A stretch of 40,380 nucleotides of DNA from Deltaproteobacteria bacterium (GTDB taxonomy: Bacteria > Desulfobacterota > JACPFL01): NCBI GenBank assembly GCA_016183025.1, contig JACPFL010000262.1:1-40380 (forward strand). Direction: 5' to 3'. The position numbers and the translations under genes were made by a program. Numbering within the stretch: position 1 is the stretch's first letter; each line of letters begins with the position of its first letter. The notes under the pieces are model-generated. The model worked only from the letters and a program-made list of their open reading frames with translations. It did not search any database and was not told the DNA's origin. Below are positions 34,880 to 40,380 of the stretch, one piece after another.

Positions 34880-35101
34880 ATGAGGCTGAGGTTCTGGAAG
34901 GAGAAGGTGCTCCGGTGTTCTTTCTGCAACAAGTCGCACCGTGACGTCCGCAAGCTAATCGCCGGGCCGAAAGTCTATATTTGCGATGGGCGCGTGGAGC
35001 TGTGCAATACCATCATTGCCAAAGACAAGGCATCAGAGAACGTTGTGGCATCTTCGCCTCCGGTGCAGGAGGCCATTCGGCCGCCGGAGCGATCCCCGTG
35101 A
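34880..35101 (+). CDS. Orphan ClpX-type zinc finger protein, one ligand lost
   Basis: A 73-residue protein that is nearly all ClpX N-terminal C4 zinc-binding domain: [19 protein letters not shown], then [11 protein letters not shown]. Three ligands (Cys13, Cys16, Cys35) are kept, but the fourth (Cys in CDEC) is Arg38; Cys42 might substitute. No AAA+ part follows. Stand-alone ClpX-zinc-finger proteins exist in some phage and cassette contexts, and could tether to ClpX adaptors or substrates. The last third ([10 protein letters not shown]) is unstructured. It lies in the acquired region. Confidence 0.7.
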   Translation: MRLRFWKEKVLRCSFCNKSHRDVRKLIAGPKVYICDGRVELCNTIIAKDKASENVVASSPPVQEAIRPPERSP

Positions 35102-35296
35102 AAGCCACGGTACCGTTTAACATGGCTCTGCAGCGGGTTTGGCGCCTGGGATCGCCGACCGGAGCTGATGCGGGGCGTCTAGAAGGCTGCGACATCGCGC
35201 AGCGTTTGGCGTACGATACATTTTTGTCCGCTTGTAGTTAGGGATACCACGACGGCTGGTCGTAGAATCCCGATTCGGCTTAGAGGAGGACGGCAG
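35102..35296 (+). other. Non-coding stretch with attC-like boundary 2
   Basis: Contains GTTTAACATGGC at 35115-35126 (RYYYAAC fits exactly) and, further on, GCGTCTAGA (35176-35184) and GCGTTTGGC (35202-35210), which are only partial R' matches. I see no gene. The remainder leads to the DUF433 promoter. The attC reading is weak. Confidence 0.3.
35241..35271 (+). promoter_or_regulatory. Imperfect palindrome before the DUF433/PIN-like pair
   Basis: Arms GGGAT-acca-CGAC and GTCG-taga-ATCCC of equal length around GGCTG form a 31-base imperfect palindrome, 25 bases before the start of the DUF433 gene. It contains GATACCA, the same half site as the mazE operator. Likely an autoregulatory operator. 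Confidence 0.4.
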
Positions 35297-35524
35297 ATGA
35301 AGCCCAGCGCGCCGCTGATTCAAAGCGACCCCGAGATCCTTGGGGGCACGCCGGTATTCACAGGGACGCGCGTGCCGGTGCAGACACTCTTCGACTACCT
35401 CGAAGCAGGCGACAGCCTCGACAAGTTCCTCGATGAATTCCCATCGGTAAGCCGAGAACAGGCCATCGCCGTGCTCGAGCTTGCGCGTGAGGGTGTGGTG
35501 GGCGGTGCGCGTTCTACTCGATGA
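35297..35524 (+). CDS. DUF433 antitoxin
   Basis: A 75-residue protein with the DUF433 pattern: IQSDPEILGGTPVFTGTRVP, then a helix-turn-helix LDKFLDEFPSVSREQAIAVLE. DUF433 proteins are the antitoxin of DUF5615 PIN-like toxins (VapB45/VapC45 type). It overlaps the toxin start by 20 bases and follows AGAGGAGG. Its context in the flanked island suggests a second toxin-antitoxin cassette. Confidence 0.88.
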   Translation: MKPSAPLIQSDPEILGGTPVFTGTRVPVQTLFDYLEAGDSLDKFLDEFPSVSREQAIAVLELAREGVVGGARSTR

Positions 35525-35822
35525 GTGCCTTCCCCGCGGCCCGGCGCCCGAGCTGACAGGTCACGAGGTTCACAGTGTCACGCAGGTCGGTTGGTCCGGG
35601 GTCAAGAACAGTGAACTCCTCCGGCTTGCCGCGATGACGTACGAGGCCCTCATCACCATCGATCAGCGGTTCGCGGAGGGACACCAAGTCCCTCCTTCGA
35701 TCAGGCTCATTACGCTGGTGGCACGCACCAATCGGATTGAATCGCTGCGGCCATTGGTGCCGGCCATCTTGCAGGCTTTGGCGTCGGCTCGAGGCGGCGA
35801 GTGTGTACGCGTGGGTGCCTAA
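35505..35822 (+). CDS. DUF5615 PIN-like toxin
   Basis: A 105-residue protein from GTG 35505. The start VRVLLDECLPRG carries the first acidic residues of a PIN-like (Mut7-C/DUF5615) nuclease, followed by GHEVHSVTQVGWSGVKNSELLRLA and LITIDQRF, which hold the later acidic positions. It would be an RNA-cleaving toxin controlled by the DUF433 protein. GTG 35505 is inside the antitoxin gene. Its stop TAA lies in GCCTAAC, an attC-like core. Confidence 0.82.
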   Translation: MRVLLDECLPRGPAPELTGHEVHSVTQVGWSGVKNSELLRLAAMTYEALITIDQRFAEGHQVPPSIRLITLVARTNRIESLRPLVPAILQALASARGGECVRVGA

Positions 35823-35866
35823 CACGCCCATGAAGCCGGCGGCGGGCGCCAGGGCCGTGGTCGATA
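35817..35866 (+). other. attC-like cassette boundary 3
   Basis: GCCTAACACGCCCATGAAGCCGG (35817 onward) has the canonical integron R'' GCCTAAC and an L''-like TGAAGC. Next comes GGCGCCAGGGCCGTGGTC, a partial R'-side match that shares GCGCCAGGGC with boundary 1. The toxin stop TAA is inside the core. Copy B of the repeat starts directly after. Confidence 0.4.
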
Positions 35867-35972
35867 CCCGTGCCCAACCTGCGGAGCCTGGCCGCCCTGG
35901 GCAAGACCATCACCGCCCTCGTGTCGCTACAGCCCCAGGTCCTGGGGCTGCTCCACCAGCACGCCGAGGTCG
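35867..35972. repeat. Direct repeat copy B (VWA tail plus small-gene tail)
   Basis: 106 bases matching copy A at 33731-33837. Here the VWA tail has lost its stop codon (TCACCTAG in A is TCGTGTCG in B) and has no gene upstream, so it is a remnant. The small convergent gene on the minus strand keeps its frame and its stop (35927-35929). So each copy preserves one of the two convergent genes. Confidence 0.9.
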
Positions 35973-36145
35973 TTCAGGATCTGCCAGACGGCCGAGAGGG
36001 CCTGTCGGGTGTTGGCGGCCACGCAAGGGACCTCCGCCCCCAGCGCCAGCAGCGCGGTGAGCCCGTCGTAGACCTCCTGGGCCTGCGCCTCGATCCGGGC
36101 GTAGGTCGCGGCATCCGGGGACCTCCAGCTTGACGGCGCGCTCAT
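35927..36145 (-). CDS. Small helical protein of unknown function
   Basis: A 72-residue protein, start ATG 36145, ending VEQPQDLGL. A helical run AQEVYDGLTALLALGAEVPCVAANTR dominates. It has no recognised domain or membrane segment. Its last 15 codons lie in repeat copy B, and a degraded copy of its tail lies in copy A, so originally it was probably convergent with the VWA gene. The TTCTTC-free coding use fits the GC-rich neighbours rather than the island. Confidence 0.5.
   Translation of the reverse strand: MSAPSSWRSPDAATYARIEAQAQEVYDGLTALLALGAEVPCVAANTRQALSAVWQILNDLGVLVEQPQDLGL
35930..35950. terminator. Hairpin between convergent ends, copy B
   Basis: The same palindrome as at 33794-33814: CAGCCCCAGG, T, CCTGGGGCTG. 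In this copy it overlaps the last codons of the minus-strand small gene. No T tract on either side. Confidence 0.4.
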
Positions 36146-36183
36146 CTCATCCTCCTGTTCGTGGCAGGCCTGCCCAGGGGGGC

Positions 36184-37539
36184 CTACGGCTCGGCCCCTG
36201 GCTGGTGGCGCAGGTCCAGCAGGCGCCGGGACTTCAGCTCGAACCGAGGCACCGTCCCCTTGGGCACCGCCCGGACGTTCATCCGGAGCCCCTCGTGGGC
36301 CTCGGCCAGCTCCCGGGCGATGGCCTCCTGGATGGGCACGGCGAGTCCCTCGGCCCCCTGCCGCAGCTCCAGCTTCACGGTCACCTCATCCTGCACCCCC
36401 ACCCGGTGCAGCACGATCTGGAACTCGTCCACCTCGTCGTGCTGGCGCACAATCCCTTCAACGGCAGAGGGATAGACATTCACCCCTCGAATGATCTTCA
36501 TGTCGTCCGTCCGGCCCAGCACCCCGCCCCGGTACAGGTCCAGGGTCCGGCCGCAGGAGCAGGTCTTGGCCTCGAGGCGCTCCACGAGGTCGCCGGTGCG
36601 AAAGCGGATGATCGGCAGCAGCCCCCGGCCGAAGGAGGTCGTGACCCGCTCCCCCCGCTCCCCATACCCCAGGGGCTCCGCAGTCTCGGGGTGGAGCACC
36701 TCGTCGAGGAAGTGGTCCTCGAGGATGTGCAGCCCCCCCGGTCTCCGGTCGCATTCGAACCCGAAGATCCCGCTGTGCTCGGTCATCCCGGCGACGTCGC
36801 CGACGCGGGCCCTCCAGGCCTCCTCCAGGGCCCGTTTCGTGGCGGGGATATTCCCCCCCGGCTCCCCTGAGACGATCACCTTGCGCACCTGTGACTGCTG
36901 GCGGAGATCCACCCCCTCGGCCGCCGCCGTCTGGGCGAGCCGAAGGGCGTAGGTCGGGGTGCAGATCAGCGTCGTGGCCCCCAGGTCGAGCATCTGGCGG
37001 ATCCGGCCCTCGCTGGTCTGTCCCCCGCCGGCGATGCTCAGGGCGCCGATCCGCTCGACCGCGTACTGGACCAGCCACAGGCCGATGAAGGAGCCGTAGG
37101 CGAAAGCCACGTAGACCACGTCATCCGCCCGGACCCCGAAGCCGTAGATCCCCTGGGCCATGGTCTCCGTGCCCCACCCCCAGTCCTTGACGGTCTCCAC
37201 GACCCGGAGTGGAGTCCGGCCGCTCGTGCCGGACGTCTGATGGTACTTGATGCCGAGGGCGGGAGCCCCGGTGAAGAGTGACCCGAACGGCGGGGCCTCT
37301 GCCTGACTCTGGAGCAGATCGGCCTTGGTCGTGAACGGGAGGCGGCGCACGTCCTCGAGGCGCCGGATCTGCTCCGGGTGCACGCCCGCCGCGTCGAACT
37401 TCCGCCGGTAAAACGGGCTCCGCTCGTAGGCAAAGCGCACCATGGCCTGGAGCTTCCGGAGCTGCAGGGCCTCCCGCTCCGGGCGGGACATCAGCTCGGT
37501 CTTGGGGTTCCAGTACGGGCAAGGGGGTTGTGGGCTCAT
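36184..37539 (-). CDS. Phenylacetate-CoA ligase family enzyme (copy 2)
   Basis: A 451-residue PaaK-like enzyme: TSGTSGRTPLR (nucleotide motif), CSCGRTLDL, and GRTDDMKIIRGVNVYPSAVEG near the C-terminus. It would activate phenylacetate or another aryl acid to the CoA thioester. ATG 37539 is preferred, with GGAGGAG upstream; a TTG 37563 start would lie ahead of this site. It is a clear paralogue of 16218-17519. Its promoter is described at 37573-37602. No other Paa pathway genes (oxygenase, hydrolase) are adjacent. Confidence 0.88.
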   Translation of the reverse strand: MSPQPPCPYWNPKTELMSRPEREALQLRKLQAMVRFAYERSPFYRRKFDAAGVHPEQIRRLEDVRRLPFTTKADLLQSQAEAPPFGSLFTGAPALGIKYHQTSGTSGRTPLRVVETVKDWGWGTETMAQGIYGFGVRADDVVYVAFAYGSFIGLWLVQYAVERIGALSIAGGGQTSEGRIRQMLDLGATTLICTPTYALRLAQTAAAEGVDLRQQSQVRKVIVSGEPGGNIPATKRALEEAWRARVGDVAGMTEHSGIFGFECDRRPGGLHILEDHFLDEVLHPETAEPLGYGERGERVTTSFGRGLLPIIRFRTGDLVERLEAKTCSCGRTLDLYRGGVLGRTDDMKIIRGVNVYPSAVEGIVRQHDEVDEFQIVLHRVGVQDEVTVKLELRQGAEGLAVPIQEAIARELAEAHEGLRMNVRAVPKGTVPRFELKSRRLLDLRHQPGAEP

Positions 37540-37572
37540 CGTTCCGCGGCTCTCCTCCAGCAAAGTTGCTAC

Positions 37573-37602
37573 GTTTTACCAGAGCCCCTTGCGGGCTGTA
37601 AA
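37573..37602 (-). promoter_or_regulatory. Promoter of the minus-strand CoA ligase
   Basis: Reading minus, TTTACA (-35, 37602-37597) and TAAAAC (-10, 37578-37573) are separated by 18 bases. A small hairpin AGCCC/GGGCT lies in the spacer. It sits 34 bases upstream of the ATG at 37539. Confidence 0.5.
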
Positions 37603-37662
37603 GGTCGCGCCCCGGCAGTGTTGGCGCTCGCGCCCGGGCGCCACAAGGGCCGAGGGCCTGGG

Positions 37663-38559
37663 TCATGGGGCGGGAGGGCTTTTCCCAAGCGGCCCGGGGA
37701 CGAGGTGGCGCCGGAAGAACGCGCGGACTCGCTGGGTGAAGTCGGGGGGGAGGTCGCCGTGGAAGAGCCGTTCAGGGAAGTAGAAGGCCGCGTGGGGGTT
37801 CTGCCCCAGGGCCTGCTGGTAGATCCTCGCATGGCGGATGGGGATCTGGTCGTCCTGCTGCCCGTGGACGATGAGCACCGGGATGCGGAGGCGCCCGGCG
37901 GCCCGATGCGGGGCGAGGGTGTCGGCGTCCAGGCCGAGCAGCCACCGCGTCCAGAGCTTCATCAGGGCCACGAGCGGCGTGGCCAGGACCCAGAGATGCC
38001 GGTAGGACTCCTGGCCGAGCAGGGTGAGGTCGGCGTAGGGGGCGTAGGCCACGATGGCCCTGATGCGGGGGTCCTGGGCCGCGGCGAGGATCCCGACGAC
38101 CCCGCCGAGCGAGAACCCGAAGACCCCGATCGGGCCGTAGCCACGGGCGGCCAGGAGGTCGAGCGCGGCCCGGACATCCAGCCGCTCCTTGGCCCCGAGG
38201 GTCGTGTACCGGCCCGCGCTCTGCCCGAAGTACCGGAGGTCCAACAGGAGGAGGTCGAACTCATCGGCCAGGGTCCGCGCGATGGGGAGCAGGTCCCCCT
38301 TGTCAGCCGGGTATCCGTGAAGGAGCAGGATGGCCGGGGCCAGGCGCTCTGTGGGCCCACCTCGTGAGATCAGCCAGGCGGCCAGGGAGGTCCCGTCCGC
38401 TGCGGTCAGGGTGAGGGGTTCATAGGGGAGCGCGAACTGGGCCGGGGTCGCCGTGCTCCGGATCCGGGGGGGTCTGACCACGAGGAACAGGCTCAGCAGG
38501 CTCACCAGGATGAACCCGGCCGCGAAGATCCCGAGGTAGAGGGCGACCTTCACCAGCAT
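37663..38559 (-). CDS. Membrane-anchored alpha/beta hydrolase
   Basis: A 298-residue protein starting MLVKVALYLGIFAAGFILVSLLSLFL-type hydrophobic sequence (residues 1-30), an uncleaved anchor or signal. The hydrolase part has ILLLHGYPADKGDL, the elbow GFSLGGVVG with nucleophile serine, an acid in GQQDDQIPIR and histidine in LFHGDLPPD. It resembles the BAAT/dienelactone or YqkD/Ydh-type esterases. ATG 38559 is chosen over a longer frame that lacks support. It faces a divergent MetE-like gene, with promoters for each in between. Confidence 0.85.
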   Translation of the reverse strand: MLVKVALYLGIFAAGFILVSLLSLFLVVRPPRIRSTATPAQFALPYEPLTLTAADGTSLAAWLISRGGPTERLAPAILLLHGYPADKGDLLPIARTLADEFDLLLLDLRYFGQSAGRYTTLGAKERLDVRAALDLLAARGYGPIGVFGFSLGGVVGILAAAQDPRIRAIVAYAPYADLTLLGQESYRHLWVLATPLVALMKLWTRWLLGLDADTLAPHRAAGRLRIPVLIVHGQQDDQIPIRHARIYQQALGQNPHAAFYFPERLFHGDLPPDFTQRVRAFFRRHLVPGPLGKSPPAP

Positions 38560-38567
38560 TGCGCCGT

Positions 38568-38595
38568 GTATAACGCGAACCGTCTCTGCGCGCAA
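38568..38595 (-). promoter_or_regulatory. Promoter of the minus-strand hydrolase
   Basis: Reading minus, TTGCGC (38595-38590), 16 bases, and TTATAC (38573-38568). The -10 box ends 8 bases before the ATG at 38559, so the transcript would be near-leaderless. Confidence 0.45.
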
Positions 38596-38612
38596 CCCTC
38601 GTGCAACCCTGC

Positions 38613-38642
38613 TTGACACTGGATTTCGCGCAGCGACATAAT
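38613..38642 (+). promoter_or_regulatory. Strong promoter of the MetE-like gene
   Basis: TTGACA (38613-38618) and CATAAT (38637-38642) with an 18-base spacer give the best sigma-70-type match in the window. It lies 65 bases before the ATG at 38708. Confidence 0.7.
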
Positions 38643-38707
38643 GCGCCACCACCGGACCGGCAGGGCTGGCCCGGGCCGGGCTCCGCGGGTCTGCGCAGGA
38701 GGGGGAG

Positions 38708-39736
38708 ATGAGCACGTTGCCGCTGCTGCCCACCACCGTGGTGGGCAGCCACTGCAAGCCGGGCTGGTGGCACCTGGTGCAGGAGGAGGCCTGCAAGGGG
38801 AACCTCGGCCCGACCGACCTGCAGGAGGCTCTGGACACCGCCGTGGACATCGCCATCCTGGACCAGGAGCGAGCCGGGATCGACATCATCTCCGACGGGG
38901 AGATGCGCCGCGGGCTGCACTTCTACCGGACCTACTATGCCCGGCTCCAGGGCGTGCAGACCGCGCCCCCCCAGCGGCGGCTGGGCGAGCCGGGGTACGA
39001 CACCCGGGAGAGCTACGAGGTGGTGGGGCGGATCGCAGCGCCCGAGGGGATGGGGATCGTCCGGGAGTTCGAGTACCTGAAGGCCCACACCCGCAGGCCC
39101 ACCAAGGTGACCTGCGCGGGGCCGCAGACCTTCACCTGGGGGGTGACGCTCCGCGACGGCTATCGGGATGACCGGGAGCTCCTCTATGACTTCGCCCGGA
39201 TCATCAACGCGGAGCTCCGGGCCCTGGCCGCGGCTGGCGCCACCTTCATCCAGGTGGACGAGCCCGCCTTCACGCGATGGGCCGCGGACGGGAAGACCTT
39301 CGCGGAGATTTACAACGCCACGGTGGAGGGGGTGCAGGCCAAGCTGGCCCTGCACATCTGCTTCGGGAACCATCACGGGCGGCCGACGGCCAAGCGGACG
39401 TACCGGCCACTCTTCCCGGGCGTCCTGGCGGCCCGGGCAGACCAGTTCGTGCTGGAGTTCGCCAACCGGGAGCTGGCGGAGATCGCGCTCTGGAAGGAGT
39501 TCGGCGACGGGCGGGAGCTGGGGGCCGGCCTCCTGGACCAGAAGTCGTACTACATCGAGACGCCGGAGGACATCGCGGAGCGGATCCGGGTCGCGCTCTG
39601 GTATGTCCCCCGGGACAAGCTCTACATCAACCCGGACTGCGGGCTGCACCCCACGCCGCGCTGGGTGGGGCTGCAGAAGCTCCGCAATATGGTGGAGGGC
39701 GCCCGGATCGTCCGGCGCGAGCTGGGAGCGGAGTGA
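38708..39736 (+). CDS. Cobalamin-independent methionine synthase (MetE) C-terminal-like methyltransferase
   Basis: A 342-residue protein with the MetE C-terminal-barrel fold only. It opens LLPTTVVGSHCKP and carries the zinc site residues in LHICFGN (His and Cys), QFVLEFAN (Glu) and NPDCGLHPT (Cys). The N-terminal MetE half is absent, as in archaeal-type and many catabolic homologues. It may transfer a methyl group from a methylated thiol or amine, or act as epoxyalkane:CoM-type transferase; methionine synthesis is only one option. RBS GGAGGGGGAG precedes the start. It has its own strong promoter. Confidence 0.85.
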   Translation: MSTLPLLPTTVVGSHCKPGWWHLVQEEACKGNLGPTDLQEALDTAVDIAILDQERAGIDIISDGEMRRGLHFYRTYYARLQGVQTAPPQRRLGEPGYDTRESYEVVGRIAAPEGMGIVREFEYLKAHTRRPTKVTCAGPQTFTWGVTLRDGYRDDRELLYDFARIINAELRALAAAGATFIQVDEPAFTRWAADGKTFAEIYNATVEGVQAKLALHICFGNHHGRPTAKRTYRPLFPGVLAARADQFVLEFANRELAEIALWKEFGDGRELGAGLLDQKSYYIETPEDIAERIRVALWYVPRDKLYINPDCGLHPTPRWVGLQKLRNMVEGARIVRRELGAE

Positions 39737-39758
39737 GGGGCCGGAGGAGGAGCAGGGG

Positions 39759-40380
39759 ATGAGCACGCCGATGGGGATCGGCCACGTGGTCCTGAACGTC
39801 ACGGATCTGGACCGGGCCGTGACGTTCTACACCGAGGTCCTGGGGATGAAGGTCTCCGGACGATACGAAGGCTCGCTGGTCTTCCTGCACTTCGGCCAGT
39901 ACCGGGAGGGGACCGAATACTTCTTCCACGACCTCGCCCTGTACAAGGTCCCGAACCCGGCCGCCGGCGACCGGCGGAAGACCGCCGGGTTGAACCACAT
40001 CGCCCTCCGGCTTCCCACGCCGGCGGACGTGGACACGGCCACGGAGCATCTGAAGGCCCGCGGCGTGAAGATCCTGAAGGGCCCGGGGACGCACAAGGAG
40101 GACCAGTACCACTACGTCTACTTCGAAGACCCCGAGGGGAACGTCCTGGAGTTCATGAGCCCGGAGGTGGACGATCGGCCGTACCGCGTGGACGGCGGGG
40201 GTCAGGCGGCCATGCCGCAGGCGGCGGCCGCCCCCGCGAAGGAGCGGCCCTCCTCCTTTGTCCCGCCCGAGGGGCTCAGGCCAGGACTGAGCTACGAGCA
40301 GTCGATCGTGACGACGCAGGAGCATGCCATCACCCACCTCGGCGGGGGGACGGTGGCGCTCTTGTCCACGCCCGCCATGA
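39759..40380 (+). CDS. VOC/glyoxalase domain fused to a fluoroacetyl-CoA-thioesterase-like domain (partial)
   Basis: Open from ATG 39759 to the window end, 207 codons seen. Residues 1-140 are a VOC fold (GIGHVVLNVTDLDRAVTFY with metal ligand His9, then GLNHIALRL and a glutamate in GNVLEFMSP), as in extradiol dioxygenases and glyoxalases. A proline and alanine linker follows (about residues 150-168). The last part starts LRPGLSYEQSIVTT and HLGGGTVALLSTPAM, which is the start of a hotdog thioesterase of the FlK type. The rest lies outside. Position 22 bases after the MetE-like gene suggests one transcript. Confidence 0.8.
   Translation, partial: MSTPMGIGHVVLNVTDLDRAVTFYTEVLGMKVSGRYEGSLVFLHFGQYREGTEYFFHDLALYKVPNPAAGDRRKTAGLNHIALRLPTPADVDTATEHLKARGVKILKGPGTHKEDQYHYVYFEDPEGNVLEFMSPEVDDRPYRVDGGGQAAMPQAAAAPAKERPSSFVPPEGLRPGLSYEQSIVTTQEHAITHLGGGTVALLSTPAM

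Overview
The window is GC-rich, densely coded bacterial DNA. Its gene content includes NitT/TauT-type ABC uptake genes, UbiD, phenylacetate- and benzoate-CoA ligase families, MoxR/CoxE-type factors, hydrolases and lipoproteins. This resembles metagenome-derived soil or subsurface Gram-negative lineages such as Candidatus Rokubacteria / Methylomirabilota. That placement is inference from content only, because no rRNA or marker gene is present. TGA is the stop codon of most genes, so the standard bacterial code applies.

Region 1 (1-12 kb, all + strand). A ferritin-like protein is followed by the main discovery: a rhodanese-MoeB/ThiF fusion (1217-2422) interrupted by two in-frame TGA codons. Each TGA lies exactly at a catalytic cysteine position (residues 80 and 308), and each is followed by a SECIS-like hairpin with the same six-base loop. 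I read it as one selenoprotein with two selenocysteines. Next come a DsbA-superfamily protein, alanine racemase, a benzoate-CoA ligase family enzyme, an ETHE1-like hydrolase with a tandem rhodanese, a hotdog thioesterase, an SDR, a PadR regulator, an FmdB zinc ribbon, an unknown protein and two metallo-beta-lactamase nucleases or hydrolases.

Region 2 (12-20 kb, + strand). This is an uptake and aromatic-acid module: a NitT/TauT binding protein broken by an internal deletion, a UbiD decarboxylase, ABC permease and ATPase, a phenylacetate-CoA ligase, a lipoprotein, an enoyl-CoA hydratase and a frameshifted FAD oxidoreductase.

Region 3 (19.9-28.3 kb, - strand). A tight operon runs GntR regulator, M24 peptidase, M20 amidohydrolase, fumarate-reductase-like flavoprotein, [2Fe-2S] protein, NitT/TauT binding protein. 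A separate alpha/beta hydrolase and an AIR-synthase-like protein lie beyond its promoter.

Region 4 (28.4-33.8 kb, + strand). It holds a decayed sirtuin remnant, a lipoprotein, a MoaD-MoaE fusion, a pseudo-histidine-kinase protein, a membrane coiled-coil protein, a class II aldolase, and a MoxR/VWA (CoxE-like) pair.

Region 5 (33.7-36 kb). An insertion of about 2 kb with different base use carries mazEF, DUF2442, an orphan ClpX-type zinc finger and a DUF433/PIN-like toxin-antitoxin pair. It lies between two copies of a 106-107 bp direct repeat that have decayed reciprocally. Integron attC-like boundaries follow its gene units.

Region 6 (36-40.4 kb). A second phenylacetate-CoA ligase and an anchored alpha/beta hydrolase lie on the - strand. 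Divergent from them is a MetE-like methyltransferase, then a VOC-thioesterase fusion cut by the window end.

No tRNA, rRNA, CRISPR array, transposase or integrase was seen. No selA, selB, selC or selD is visible in the window, so the Sec machinery must be looked for elsewhere in the genome.
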